In this document: positions 1 to 7,777 of the stretch, in pieces
Layout of the letters: each line of letters starts with the position of its first letter
How positions within the stretch are numbered: position 1 is the stretch's first letter
The notes under the pieces: generated by a model
Seen by the model: only the letters and a program-made list of their open reading frames with translations
Database searches by the model: none
What the model was told of the DNA's origin: nothing
Program-made: the position numbers and the translations under genes
DNA from: JALOAR01 sp041649415
GTDB taxonomy: Bacteria > Patescibacteriota > Minisyncoccia > UBA6257 > Colwellbacteraceae
DNA length: 64,000 nt
NCBI GenBank assembly: GCA_041649415.1
Contig: JBAZND010000001.1
Coordinates: 62,001 to 126,000 of the forward strand
Reading direction: 5' to 3'

Positions 1-379
1 TGGCGGAAGAGCGGATGGCCACATCCGCATTTTTCGCTCCGAATTCTCCGGATAATTCTCGGTAGGCTACGATTATATCCCTCTTAATATCGTCGGGAAT
101 TTCCGCCGAAAGTATCATTTCTCTTATTTTTTTCCCGCGCGATTGAAGATTGCTGATGTTATGAACGTTAAGTCCTTTCAAAGCCGAATGCATCTTCTCC
201 GTCAGTTTGTTCGCTTCCAAAAATTTAATATAAGCGCTGGCCGTTACCGCAAATCCGTTCGGAATGTTCACGCCTTTTTCCGTAAGCGCGTTATACATTT
301 CCCCAAGAGAAGCGTTCTTTCCTCCTACCTCTGGAACGTCTTTTATGGATAAATCTCTAAACCAGATTACGTTTCGCAT
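1..379 (-). CDS. ppsA: Phosphoenolpyruvate synthase, N-terminal fragment (cut by window edge)
   Basis: Makes phosphoenolpyruvate from pyruvate and ATP. Only about 126 residues are visible; the gene runs on past base 1. The translation (reading the minus strand from the ATG at 377-379) begins MRNVIWFRDLSIKDV and has the family signature VGGKNASLGEM at residues 18-28, then NGFAVTASAY, and reaches VAIRSSA at the edge, the beginning of the nucleotide-binding module of PEP synthase/PPDK. The start lies 9 bp beyond the stop of the glycerate kinase gene on the same strand, so the two are probably cotranscribed and both act around the 2-phosphoglycerate/PEP node. PPDK shares this N-terminus, but the MRNVIWFRDL start is more typical of PpsA. 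Confidence 0.85.
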   Translation of the reverse strand, partial: MRNVIWFRDLSIKDVPEVGGKNASLGEMYNALTEKGVNIPNGFAVTASAYIKFLEANKLTEKMHSALKGLNVHNISNLQSRGKKIREMILSAEIPDDIKRDIIVAYRELSGEFGAKNADVAIRSSA

Positions 380-388
380 ACGTATATA

Positions 389-1666
389 TTATAGCCTAAG
401 GATAGCTACCAGATCTGATACATTCGTGCCCGTTCTCTTTGTCTCTATAAGCCCGCCTGTATCTTTCATAAATCTGAAAGAATCATTGCCTTCTAAAAAC
501 TTTTGGTAACTGTATTTAAGCCTCTCGGCTTTTTTGATTATCGCTTCGTCAACCAACCCGCCTCCAACTCCATCTATATTGTCTTTTCCGTCCGATGCCA
601 TTGATACAATAACCGCGTTTTTAGGGATGTCGCTTATCGCCCCCATCGCCGTCTCCAGGTTTCTTCCTCCTTTTCTTTTGTGCCTCACCCGAACAACGGT
701 TTCTCCGCCGCCGATAATCGCGACTTTCCCTTTTGCCTTCCCTAATTCGCCGATTAATTTTTGGGCAAGTTTTTTTGCCTCTCCCTTTAAATAGCCCCCG
801 TAAACACGCGTTTTGTATCCCCGTCTTTCCGCTTCTTCTTTCATCGCCTTAAGCGCGTCATTATTGCTCGACACAAGAACATTCTTAACGTTTCTAAAAT
901 ATTTTACTTCTTTCGGAGTTTCCAAAAATGCAAACCTTTTTATGCCGTATTTATTTGCGATTTTTTGAGCGTCAGTTTTTGTAGTTTTATCGCGAAACGT
1001 CGGTCCCGACGAAACTAAACTAATATCCCTGAATGGGACATCTGAAAATATTAACCCCAGAACATCTGCCGGATAAGCAATTTTCGCCAAATTTCCTCCG
1101 TGAATGCCCGAAATATGCTTTCGAACGATATTCATCTCCCTTATGTTCGCTCCTTTCTCAAAAAATTCTTTGGTTATGGCTTTTATTTTCGCGCAAGTTG
1201 TTTTAAACGGAGCGCACAAAAGAGATGAGCCCCCTCCCGAAACGACAGCAAGCACCAAATCGTCCTTCTTTGCTTTTTTCAAAACTGATATAAGCGCCTT
1301 TGTCGCGGTTACGTTCTTTTCCGAAGGGTATGGATGTGTTCCTTCATACGTTTTTATTTTTTTAAGCCTTCCTTTTTTTACATCTATTACCACCCCGTCC
1401 GTTATTCTGTTCTCCAAAAGCCCCTCAACAAACTTGGCAGTCCGATATGCAGCCTTTCCCCCTCCGACAACATATATATTTTTATATCTGGATAAATCTA
1501 CTTTCCTCCCATCAACTAAAAGAACGTTTTTCTTAAGTCTCAACTTATTTTTTAGGACTGTCTCCGGTAAAACGGCGTCAATTCCTGCTTTCATTATCTC
1601 CAAAGCGTCCTTTCTTAAAGACGTTAGGGCAATCTTTTTATAATTGGTTATGAACACTGCCTTCAT
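389..1666 (-). CDS. Glycerate 2-kinase, MOFRL family
   Basis: Predicted to phosphorylate glycerate to 2-phosphoglycerate with ATP in the cytoplasm. The 425-residue protein shows the class II glycerate kinase pattern: VVGGGKAAYRTA in the N-terminal domain, GTHPYPSEKN, VSGGGSSLLCAP, the long conserved stretch beginning KHISGIHGGNLA, SDVPFRDISLVSSGPT, and the C-terminal MOFRL domain with SMASDGKDNIDG. The frame is open further upstream, but I place the start at MKAVFITNYKK (ATG at 1664-1666) because the extra upstream residues are unrelated to the family and overlap a promoter-like region. No Shine-Dalgarno is seen. It sits directly upstream of ppsA on the same strand. Confidence 0.88.
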   Translation of the reverse strand: MKAVFITNYKKIALTSLRKDALEIMKAGIDAVLPETVLKNKLRLKKNVLLVDGRKVDLSRYKNIYVVGGGKAAYRTAKFVEGLLENRITDGVVIDVKKGRLKKIKTYEGTHPYPSEKNVTATKALISVLKKAKKDDLVLAVVSGGGSSLLCAPFKTTCAKIKAITKEFFEKGANIREMNIVRKHISGIHGGNLAKIAYPADVLGLIFSDVPFRDISLVSSGPTFRDKTTKTDAQKIANKYGIKRFAFLETPKEVKYFRNVKNVLVSSNNDALKAMKEEAERRGYKTRVYGGYLKGEAKKLAQKLIGELGKAKGKVAIIGGGETVVRVRHKRKGGRNLETAMGAISDIPKNAVIVSMASDGKDNIDGVGGGLVDEAIIKKAERLKYSYQKFLEGNDSFRFMKDTGGLIETKRTGTNVSDLVAILRL

Positions 1667-1704
1667 TTTAAACCAAAAACGAGTTATGCACACGATATAA
1701 AAGG

Positions 1705-1710
1705 TATAAT
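1705..1710 (+). promoter_or_regulatory. Candidate -10 box TATAAT for the small basic peptide gene
   Basis: A perfect TATAAT lies 35 bp before the ATG of the 16-residue ORF. The -35 region is weak (TTATGC-like near 1684). It would give a transcript of roughly 130 nt ending at the terminator at 1814-1844. Confidence 0.4.
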
Positions 1711-1745
1711 TAATATACAAGAAAGGTCATAATCTGAAAAAGCCC

Positions 1746-1796
1746 ATGGCAAAAAAGAGAAAAGCTAAAAAAGCTGCGAAAAAAGGAAGAAAGTAG
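1746..1796 (+). CDS. 16-residue lysine-rich basic peptide (mini-gene)
   Basis: The ORF encodes MAKKRKAKKAAKKGRK followed by TAG. Ten of 16 residues are Lys or Arg and the rest are Ala/Gly/Met, much like a stand-alone histone H1 or basic ribosomal-protein tail. It is framed by a TATAAT box upstream and a perfect stem-loop with T-run directly downstream (1814-1844), which is what suggests that the transcript is real. No clear ribosome binding site is seen at normal spacing. I do not know a function; nucleic-acid binding is a guess from charge. It could also be a chance ORF within a small RNA gene. Confidence 0.45.
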   Translation: MAKKRKAKKAAKKGRK

Positions 1797-1813
1797 TCTT
1801 CTTTTAAACGTGT

Positions 1814-1844
1814 AAAATCCGTCTCCGAAAAGAGACGGATTTTT
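1814..1844 (+). terminator. Intrinsic terminator (bidirectional)
   Basis: A 12-bp perfect stem, AAAATCCGTCTC with GAGACGGATTTT, around a CGAAAA loop. T-runs occur in both directions, so it can serve the mini-gene on the plus strand and separates it from the RNHCP gene on the minus strand. Confidence 0.85.
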
Positions 1845-1851
1845 CGTTGGT

Positions 1852-2133
1852 TTACGTAAGCAGTTCCAAGTTGTCCTCGGATGCAGCTATGTTTTTCTTT
1901 TCGTAGTCACATTTTACACACCTGTGCGTTACGAAGAATTGTCCGCCTTCCCAATCCAGACGAACTGGTTCCATCATCCCGCCGCATTTCACCGTTCTGT
2001 CCCCCGGATTTGCATCCACATGTTTACTCCACAAACACCTCGGGCAATGATTAGTATATCCATTGCCTTTAACCTCCTTCCCGCAGTTGTCGCAAATAAA
2101 ATTTTCTTTAGTTCGCTTGAAAGTTAAACTCAT
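1852..2133 (-). CDS. RNHCP-domain zinc-ribbon protein
   Basis: A 93-residue protein of the RNHCP family, named after its conserved core. Visible here: FICDNCGKEV near the N-terminus, YTNHCPRCLWSKHVD (residues 27-41, matching the family core RNHCPxCLxSxHVD), then CGG(M) and HRCVKCDYE, giving two CxxC pairs suited to zinc binding. The family is small and widespread; its biochemical role is not established, so none is assigned. It ends close to the terminator at 1814-1844 and starts about 25 bp from the tRNA-Pro-like repeats. Confidence 0.85.
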   Translation of the reverse strand: MSLTFKRTKENFICDNCGKEVKGNGYTNHCPRCLWSKHVDANPGDRTVKCGGMMEPVRLDWEGGQFFVTHRCVKCDYEKKNIAASEDNLELLT

Positions 2134-2139
2134 ATTCCG

Positions 2140-2196
2140 TTATAGTTCACACGAAATGGGCTGTAGTAACCAGCTAGTACGCACGCTTCGGTGTCT
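2140..2196 (+). pseudogene. Partial copy of tRNA-Pro (5' half) with its upstream sequence
   Basis: TTATAGTTCA (2140-2149) followed by GGGCTGTAGTA (from 2158), a D-arm-like segment and GCACGCTTCGG resembles the region 2242-2302, where the same TTATAGTTCA precedes the intact tRNA-Pro. The resemblance stops at the anticodon loop; there is no T-arm or 3' acceptor strand. This looks like a decayed tandem duplication of promoter plus 5' tRNA half. Confidence 0.5.
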
Positions 2197-2262
2197 TTTC
2201 CACCGCTCCGCGGCGTAATAGACAGATTACTCAACTGACCATTATAGTTCATGTATTCGTTT

Positions 2263-2333
2263 CGGGCTGTAGTATACCGGTAGTACGTGCGCTTCGGGTG
2301 CGTAAAGACCGAGTTCGATTCTCGGCAGCCCGA
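2263..2333 (+). tRNA. tRNA-Pro (anticodon CGG)
   Basis: A full cloverleaf: acceptor CGGGCTG/CAGCCCG, D-arm GTAT...GTAC, anticodon stem TGCGC/GCGTA with loop TTCGGGT (anticodon CGG, reading CCG), T-arm CCGAG-TTCGATT-CTCGG, discriminator A. CCA is not encoded. It is the only tRNA before 55 kb on the plus strand. Confidence 0.9.
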
Positions 2334-2338
2334 CAGAG

Positions 2339-3802
2339 CTAAACTTTATATTTCTTCTTCATTTCCTCTTCTGCCTCTCCTTCAAATTCCATTTTCGCTT
2401 CTTTCGCTTTTTTCGCCATCTTTACGAGTTCTTCTTCGTTAAGTTTGTCTAGTTTTTCCGCTCGTTTAAGCAATGCTTCTTCTTTATTCTTTTTTGGCTC
2501 ATCAAGCACTTCTTCAAGCAATATGCCAATGATCATCCCTATTTTAGGTCCGGGCAGAATTTTCAAATGCTCCATAAGTTTCGTTCCATTAATTTTTAAC
2601 ATTCTGGGACTTATGGGATCACGTCGCACTTTATCAATCATAAATCGCAAATGCCGCGTTTTATAAGGAACCGCTTTCGGAACGCCGGAGCCTATTCTAT
2701 CCGCCTCGCGAATTTTTAATAAATCATCTATATTCTCTTCTCCTACCCGGCTGATAAATCGCCTTACGCCGGCGGCCGTTACCTCGCCCACATTGTAGTA
2801 AAAAAGATGATGTCGCACGAGATGTGTCACTTTTTCAGTTAGTTCTTTGGAAAATTTAAGTCTCTCCATTATCTTCCTCGTCATCCTTGCCCCGATTATT
2901 TCATGGGCATGAAAAGTGGCTTCAGGCCCGTTACCCGTTTTCGCTCTAGGCTTCCCGACATCATGCAAGAGCGCCGCAAGCCTAACTTCAAGCGGAGTCT
3001 TGTTCTTTGCCGCATAATCAAGCGCCCGCATATTATGTTCCCACACTGTATATATATGGTGCTTGTTTTGTGTAACCCCTATCCCTTCCGCAAGTTCCGG
3101 TATTACATATTTCAAAATCCCCGTTTTCTCCATTTGGGTCACTCCCCAAGCAGGACCGCTTTCTTCACTCATTATTATTTTCACGAGTTCGTCCCGTATC
3201 CTTTCTTCGGCAATTTTTTGGAGTAAATCGGCATTCTCGGTAATAGCCGTAAAAGTCTGAGGCTCTATATCAAACCCTAATTCAGCAGCAAAACGAATAG
3301 CGCGCATCAAGCGGAGTGCGTCTTCTTTAAACCTTTCCTCGGGCTTCCCAACGGTTCGTATTATCTTTTTATTTATGTCTTCTTGCCCGTCAAACGGATC
3401 CTCTATTCCATCTTTAAGAGATACTGCCAGCGCATTAATCGTAAAATCTCTTCTCGCAAGATCTTCTTGAATCGTGTCAGCGAATTTTATTTCATCGGGA
3501 TGGCGATAATCGGAGTAACGTCCTTCCTTTCTAAAGGTGGTTACCTCTATCAAAGAGATCGTTTCATTTTCGAAGCGGGTTTTTACCCCTACCGTCCCGA
3601 ATTGGTTTTCATAAACACTTTCAGGAAAAATCTTTATTACTTCATCAGGTTTTGCGGACGTCGCCACATCCCAATCTTTTGGTTCGCGTCCCATAATGAT
3701 ATCCCTCACTGCCCCGCCAACCGCATACGCCAAATACCCCTTGTCTTCCAAAGCAGTAATAACGTCTTTTACCTCGTGAGGAATCTTCCCTTTTACATTC
3801 AT
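2339..3802 (-). CDS. cca: CCA tRNA nucleotidyltransferase / poly(A) polymerase family with HD domain
   Basis: Adds or repairs the 3' CCA of tRNAs; seven of the ten tRNA genes in this window lack an encoded CCA, so the enzyme is needed. Visible: AVGGAVRDIIMG and DWDVATS (catalytic nucleotidyltransferase motif with the metal-binding aspartates, residues ~28-47), RRDFTINALA, the DPFDGQEDI loop, EDALRLMRAIRFAAELGF, and an HD-type domain with HNMRALDYA, LLHDVGKP and HHLFYY. The 487-residue length fits. The open frame extends upstream through the tRNA-Arg gene, so the start is the ATG at 3800-3802 (MNVKGKIPHEV). Confidence 0.92.
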   Translation of the reverse strand: MNVKGKIPHEVKDVITALEDKGYLAYAVGGAVRDIIMGREPKDWDVATSAKPDEVIKIFPESVYENQFGTVGVKTRFENETISLIEVTTFRKEGRYSDYRHPDEIKFADTIQEDLARRDFTINALAVSLKDGIEDPFDGQEDINKKIIRTVGKPEERFKEDALRLMRAIRFAAELGFDIEPQTFTAITENADLLQKIAEERIRDELVKIIMSEESGPAWGVTQMEKTGILKYVIPELAEGIGVTQNKHHIYTVWEHNMRALDYAAKNKTPLEVRLAALLHDVGKPRAKTGNGPEATFHAHEIIGARMTRKIMERLKFSKELTEKVTHLVRHHLFYYNVGEVTAAGVRRFISRVGEENIDDLLKIREADRIGSGVPKAVPYKTRHLRFMIDKVRRDPISPRMLKINGTKLMEHLKILPGPKIGMIIGILLEEVLDEPKKNKEEALLKRAEKLDKLNEEELVKMAKKAKEAKMEFEGEAEEEMKKKYKV

Positions 3803-3811
3803 GAATCGTTG

Positions 3812-3883
3812 TGCTCCCGGAGGGATTCGAACCCCCAACGGCTGGTTCGAAGCCAGCAATGATATCCATTTCACCACGAGAGC
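3812..3883 (-). tRNA. tRNA-Arg (anticodon TCG)
   Basis: Acceptor GCTCTCG/CGGGAGC, discriminator A, anticodon stem GCTGG/CCAGC with loop CTTCGAA (anticodon TCG), T-arm GGGGG-TTCGAAT-CCCTC. CCA not encoded. It lies just upstream of cca on the same strand. Confidence 0.93.
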
Positions 3884-3956
3884 ATATGTTAATAATATGC
3901 CACCTATTCCGCCTTCTGTCATTTTTTATTGCCCCCAACGGACTCGTAGAAATGCC

Positions 3957-3985
3957 TTGACAGATTTTAAGTTAAGATTTAGTAA
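3957..3985 (+). promoter_or_regulatory. Sigma-70 type promoter for the Ham1/RdgB-like gene
   Basis: TTGACA (3957-3962), 17-bp spacer, TAGTAA (3980-3985). Transcription would start near 3992, giving a leader of about 42 nt. Confidence 0.55.
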
Positions 3986-4033
3986 ACAGACAGCGCATTA
4001 CAAAGTAAATAAATAATTTCTGGAGGTATCGTA

Positions 4034-4636
4034 ATGAAAAATCCGACTATTTTCTTTATGACTTCCGCCCCATATAAATTTGCGGCGGCGGCGAAAGTTC
4101 TAGGCGATTCGTTTAATTTGATCCAAATCAACATAGAAGTTCCGGAACACCAAAGTGCCATATTCAATGAAGTGGCCGTATCAAAAGCTATCGCCGCTTT
4201 TGAACAGGTTCGATGTCCTGTCATAGTTGACGATGCCGGCATCATGATTGAAGCGTATAACGGTTGGCCTGGAGCCTTGGCCAAGTATGCGAAACGCGAT
4301 TTAACCATGAGAGGAATACTCAGGTTAATGAACGGCATTGATAATCGACGCGCCGTCTCCGTCACAGACATCGCCTATTGCGACACAGACTTTTATTCCA
4401 AAAGACGTCCTATCGTTTTTGAAGCCAAACAGTCCGGTCTAATAGCCGACCTTCTGCCAGACACCCCCTTAAAAGAAAACGCCGGATTTGACTACATCTT
4501 CATTCCTGAAGGAGCTACTAAGCCTTTTGTGCATCTATCCTCCGAGGAACTGGAGAAATTTTCCGAACGGTATGCCGCCTTACGCAAATTCAGTGATTGG
4601 GCAAGAATAGCCATTTTAAAAAAGACCAAAGTATAA
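4034..4636 (+). CDS. Ham1/RdgB-family nucleoside triphosphate pyrophosphatase
   Basis: The family hydrolyses non-canonical purine NTPs (dITP, XTP) to monophosphates, cleaning the nucleotide pool. The 200-residue protein has the family motifs in diverged form: MTSAPYKF (SxNxxK-like) at the N-terminus, VDDAGIMIEAYNGWPG (the DSGLxVxALxGxPG motif) near residue 75, NAGFDYIFIPEG (GYDPIFxPxG) and LSSEELEKFSERYAALRKF near the C-terminus. The first Asp of the catalytic DSG-type motif is kept, with Ser replaced by Ala. It has its own promoter, a good Shine-Dalgarno (GGAGG, 8 nt before the ATG), and a terminator overlapping its stop, so it is a single-gene transcript. Confidence 0.78.
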   Translation: MKNPTIFFMTSAPYKFAAAAKVLGDSFNLIQINIEVPEHQSAIFNEVAVSKAIAAFEQVRCPVIVDDAGIMIEAYNGWPGALAKYAKRDLTMRGILRLMNGIDNRRAVSVTDIAYCDTDFYSKRRPIVFEAKQSGLIADLLPDTPLKENAGFDYIFIPEGATKPFVHLSSEELEKFSERYAALRKFSDWARIAILKKTKV

Positions 4637-4651
4637 GCTTTGGTCTTTTTT
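4618..4651 (+). terminator. Intrinsic terminator (bidirectional)
   Basis: A 14-bp stem, AAAAAAGACCAAAG with CTTTGGTCTTTTTT, and loop TATAAG. It overlaps the stop codon of the Ham1/RdgB gene and faces the tRNA-Lys gene. Confidence 0.88.
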
Positions 4652-4652
4652 G

Positions 4653-4725
4653 TGGACCGCCTGGGAGTCGAACCCAGAACCTTACGCTTAAGAGGCGTCT
4701 GCTCTGCCAGTTGAGCTAGCGATCC
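4653..4725 (-). tRNA. tRNA-Lys (anticodon CTT)
   Basis: Acceptor GGATCGC/GCGGTCC with discriminator A, anticodon stem GACGC/GCGTA... with loop CTCTTAA (anticodon CTT), T-arm CTGGG-TTCGACT-CCCAG. CCA not encoded. Confidence 0.93.
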
Positions 4726-4782
4726 GTTCTTACACCGTGAAAATATAAAATAAAATCGTAGGTAAGAGCAAGAATAAAAAAA

Positions 4783-4805
4783 TAAAAAGGAGGGATTACC
4801 CTCCT
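4783..4805 (-). terminator. Intrinsic terminator of the 141-residue hypothetical gene
   Basis: On the minus strand AGGAGGG-TAAT-CCCTCCT followed by TTTTTA, about 20 bp after the gene's stop codon. Confidence 0.8.
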
Positions 4806-4823
4806 GTTCTGCAAGTAACTTTC

Positions 4824-5249
4824 TCAAGCGGAGACCATCAATTTTGGATAGTTTAACCGCAAATCCTCTAGGGATTCCTTTTCCCGCTCGCTAAGTTTCG
4901 CAGTGGCTCTTACATAAGAGCGGAGAGGATGCTCCACATCGCTCGGAAGTTCTTTGTCGTCCGCAACAGCTTCTAGATAAGGCCTGATGCCGGAGAAGAA
5001 CTCCTCAAGTATCCTCCCTACCGCCCTTATTCTTTGAGCCAGTTCCTCATCGGTAACGGCATCCAGATAATCCGGTGTAAGTTCCAGGTGGCCCGCTCCG
5101 TCAGAGTCGATATACAGCACGTTGCCAGTTGAAAACACAACGGATGCTATCCTTCTCGTCCCCTCCTCTCCTTTGATTTGGAGACGTTCTAGAATAAACA
5201 ACGCTCTGTTCCTAGTCGGCCTGTCCCCCACATCTATCCGTTCGCACAT
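4824..5249 (-). CDS. Hypothetical protein, 141 residues, free-standing gene
   Basis: I do not recognise this protein. It is soluble, acidic and mostly helical by eye, without a signal peptide or membrane segment; features include RNRALFILERLQIKGEEG, a short beta-like VVFSTGNVLYIDSDG and a C-terminal region rich in Glu/Arg/Leu (LSEREKESLEDLR). The start is fixed by a strong ribosome binding site: AAGGAGG lies 7 nt before the ATG at 5247-5249, whereas the GTG six bases further up would be only 1 nt from it. The gene has a TTGATT-17-TCTAAT promoter and its own terminator, one of several such single-gene units in this window. Confidence 0.75.
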   Translation of the reverse strand: MCERIDVGDRPTRNRALFILERLQIKGEEGTRRIASVVFSTGNVLYIDSDGAGHLELTPDYLDAVTDEELAQRIRAVGRILEEFFSGIRPYLEAVADDKELPSDVEHPLRSYVRATAKLSEREKESLEDLRLNYPKLMVSA

Positions 5250-5303
5250 ATTCACGCCTCCTTTTTTTTATTTTGTTCTGAAAGAATCAGACTAACCAGC
5301 CCC

Positions 5304-5332
5304 ATTAGAGCACGCCTTGCAAAATCAATCAA
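5304..5332 (-). promoter_or_regulatory. Sigma-70 type promoter of the 141-residue hypothetical gene
   Basis: On the minus strand TTGATT (5327-5332), 17-bp spacer, TCTAAT (5304-5309). The leader to the ATG at 5249 is about 50 nt. Confidence 0.6.
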
Positions 5333-5383
5333 ATAAATACTCTTATTTATTGAGGCACCCATAGAGAGTAAAATCAAGCTGAT

Positions 5384-7528
5384 ATGGCAATGATTAGTGA
5401 ATTAAATGTAAATACCCCTCTTAAATCAATTAAGGGCATCCCTCCGGGGACGGCTAAAAGATTGGAAGGAGTCGGTATTAAAACCGCAGGCGATTTGCTT
5501 TGGCATTTTCCCGTCCGATACGAGGATTGGCTGAACCCCGTTTTCCCCGAAAAATTCAGAGTCGGAGAAAATGTCGTATTGCGAGCAAGAATAGGTAAAT
5601 CGTTTACCAAAAGAATTTGGCAAAGAAAGCTTTCCATCACGGAAGCCGAGCTTTTAGGAGGAAAAAACAAAATTAAGGCCATTTGGTTTAATCAGCCTTA
5701 CGTTAAATATGGCTTCGCCGAGGGGGATGAAATTATCGCTTCCGGGAAAATAATGGAACGAAAAAACAATCTCGTTCTTTGGAACCCTGTTTACGAGACC
5801 GTCGGCAAAGAAAGCAGCAAAAAAATCGGTACCATTGTTCCGATTTATACGAGACCGAAAGGAGTAAGCTCTGCGACGATTCAGCGCATAGTGGGAAAAA
5901 TAATTTCTCTCGCGGATAATCTGTCGGAGTTTCTGCCCGAAAGCGTTCTTTTATCGCAAAGCCTCCCCAAAATTTCTGATTGCGTTTATAGAGCGCACTT
6001 CCCCGCCATGATGAAAGACGGAATAGAAGCAAGAAGGCGTTTTTCTTTTGAGACTCTTTTTCTTATTCAATTTTTGAACCGCGTAAGTCGCCAAAAGTTA
6101 ATGGAGATGAGCGCGCCGATTATTCCTTTTAGCGCAGAGGAAATAAAACAGATACTCGCTTCGCTGCCTTTTGAAATGACCTTTTCTCAAAAAAAATCCC
6201 TATTGGAAATTTTGCAAGATATGTCTTCCGGCCACCCGATGAACAGGCTTTTACAGGGCGACGTCGGTTCGGGAAAAACCGTCGTCGCCGTAATTGCCGC
6301 TATTGTGACGGCAAAAAGAGGATTCCAGTCCGCCATAATGGCGCCTACGGAAATTTTAGCCACCCAACACTATGAAACAATTAAAAAGTTTTTTACGCTT
6401 CCCGACTTAAAGCTCGGTCTTTTAACTTCCGGAGTGGCCAAAATATTTCTGGGTGAAAAATTGGAATCGGAAATCAAAAAATCGGAGATGATTAACATGC
6501 TGTCCCGAAAAAAAATAGATATTATTGTCGGCACCCATTCTCTTATCACTCCGCGTAAATCGTCCGCTGTCCTTGCTCCGGAAGATATCGGTTTAGTCGT
6601 GATTGATGAGCAGCATCGTTTTGGCGTATCTCAACGGGCGCACTTGGCAAAAGGAAAATCGGGATGTTTACCCCATTTTTTAAGTATGTCCGCGACTCCT
6701 ATTCCGCGCACTATGGCTATCGCCCTTTTCGGCGATTTAGATATGTCTTTTATCAATGAACTCCCGAGGGGACGCAAAAACATAATTACCAAATGGGTTT
6801 CGCCCCAGAATAGGGAAAAGGCTTATGCCTTCGTTCGGAGCGAAATTTCAAAAGGAAGGCAGGCGTTTATTATTTGTCCTAAAATCGAAGCTCGCGAACC
6901 TAGTGAAGAAATAAGTCCGCTCACTCACGTTCCATGGGATGACACTAAAAATGTTAAAGAAGAATTTAACCGCCTTTCCGCCCACGTATTTCTAAACGAA
7001 AGAATCGGCATGCTCCACGGGAAGATGTCTGCTAAAGAGAAGAATAAAAACATGCTCGCTTTTAAAAACGGTGAACTTTCAATTTTAGTCTGTACTTCAG
7101 TTGTGGAGGTGGGTATAGATGTGCAAAACGCCACCATAATGATTATTGAGGATGCCGAGCGCTTTGGTCTCGCCCAGCTTTACCAATTCAGAGGCCGTGT
7201 CGGTCGCGGAGAACATCAGTCCTATTGTTTGCTTTTTTCAAACGCTTCTTCGGAAATCGCGAAAGGAAGATTGAAAGCCTTAACTGAAGCAAAAAACGGT
7301 CTTGAGCTCGCCGAAAAAGATTTGGCCCTTCGCGGCCCGGGCGAACTTTTAGGCGAAAGCCAAAAAGGTCTTCCCGATATCACAATGAAGGCTCTTCAAA
7401 ATAAAGAACTGATTAAAGCGAGTCGTAATGCCGTAGATCTTATTATGCAAAAAGGATTGCGTCTTGAAGAATTCGCTCCGCTAAAATCCAAACTGGATTC
7501 CCTGCGGGAACAATTTCATCTGGAATAA
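5384..7528 (+). CDS. recG: ATP-dependent DNA helicase RecG
   Basis: Branch-migrating helicase that processes stalled forks and Holliday junctions. The 714-residue protein has an N-terminal helix-hairpin segment (SIKGIPPGTAKRLEGVGI), an OB-fold wedge region, then superfamily 2 motifs: GDVGSGKTVVA (Walker A, about residue 291), APTEILATQHY, VIDEQHRFGV (DEQH box, about residue 406), MSATPIPRTMA, and in the second RecA domain STSVVEVGIDV-like TSVVEVGIDVQNAT and QFRGRVGRGEHQS (motif VI). The C-terminal RecG-specific region LAEKDLALRGPGELLG is complete. Shorter than many RecG at the N-terminus but otherwise normal. It is transcribed divergently from the 141-residue gene. Confidence 0.96.
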   Translation: MAMISELNVNTPLKSIKGIPPGTAKRLEGVGIKTAGDLLWHFPVRYEDWLNPVFPEKFRVGENVVLRARIGKSFTKRIWQRKLSITEAELLGGKNKIKAIWFNQPYVKYGFAEGDEIIASGKIMERKNNLVLWNPVYETVGKESSKKIGTIVPIYTRPKGVSSATIQRIVGKIISLADNLSEFLPESVLLSQSLPKISDCVYRAHFPAMMKDGIEARRRFSFETLFLIQFLNRVSRQKLMEMSAPIIPFSAEEIKQILASLPFEMTFSQKKSLLEILQDMSSGHPMNRLLQGDVGSGKTVVAVIAAIVTAKRGFQSAIMAPTEILATQHYETIKKFFTLPDLKLGLLTSGVAKIFLGEKLESEIKKSEMINMLSRKKIDIIVGTHSLITPRKSSAVLAPEDIGLVVIDEQHRFGVSQRAHLAKGKSGCLPHFLSMSATPIPRTMAIALFGDLDMSFINELPRGRKNIITKWVSPQNREKAYAFVRSEISKGRQAFIICPKIEAREPSEEISPLTHVPWDDTKNVKEEFNRLSAHVFLNERIGMLHGKMSAKEKNKNMLAFKNGELSILVCTSVVEVGIDVQNATIMIIEDAERFGLAQLYQFRGRVGRGEHQSYCLLFSNASSEIAKGRLKALTEAKNGLELAEKDLALRGPGELLGESQKGLPDITMKALQNKELIKASRNAVDLIMQKGLRLEEFAPLKSKLDSLREQFHLE

Positions 7529-7539
7529 ATTACCCGCAG

Positions 7540-7758
7540 TTACTCCTCCACTCTGATCGCTTTCATAAGGCACCCTTCCGCCGCTCGCTTGGCGCGTTCT
7601 GCGTCGGCTGTTTCCAGCACCCACAAATCACCCTCTCTCCTTCCTCCTTTTAAGGCAATCTTCAGGGTACTCATGTCCATCTCAAAGGTCGCGGGGCAAG
7701 TGGTAATGCATGCTCCGCAAGCAACGCACTTATCAAGATCCAAAATTATTTTCGCCAT
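7540..7758 (-). CDS. Single-cluster [4Fe-4S] ferredoxin
   Basis: A 72-residue low-potential electron carrier. CVACGACITTCPATF (CxxCxxxCP) holds three cluster ligands and the C-terminal EGCLMKAI holds the fourth. It is the last gene of the minus-strand run, 20 bp after the beta subunit of the 2-oxoacid:ferredoxin oxidoreductase, so it is the natural electron acceptor for that enzyme. In this context it may pass electrons on to the two radical SAM proteins encoded upstream (inference from gene order). Confidence 0.92.
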   Translation of the reverse strand: MAKIILDLDKCVACGACITTCPATFEMDMSTLKIALKGGRREGDLWVLETADAERAKRAAEGCLMKAIRVEE

Positions 7759-7777
7759 TTATGAATTAATAATAATT

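Noticed and set aside
3803..3938. N-terminal extension of the CCA-adding enzyme and a 97-codon frame in the same place
   Set aside because: Both pass through the tRNA-Arg gene.
5733..6032. Minus-strand frame within recG
   Set aside because: It lies fully inside a well-supported helicase gene and has no features of its own.
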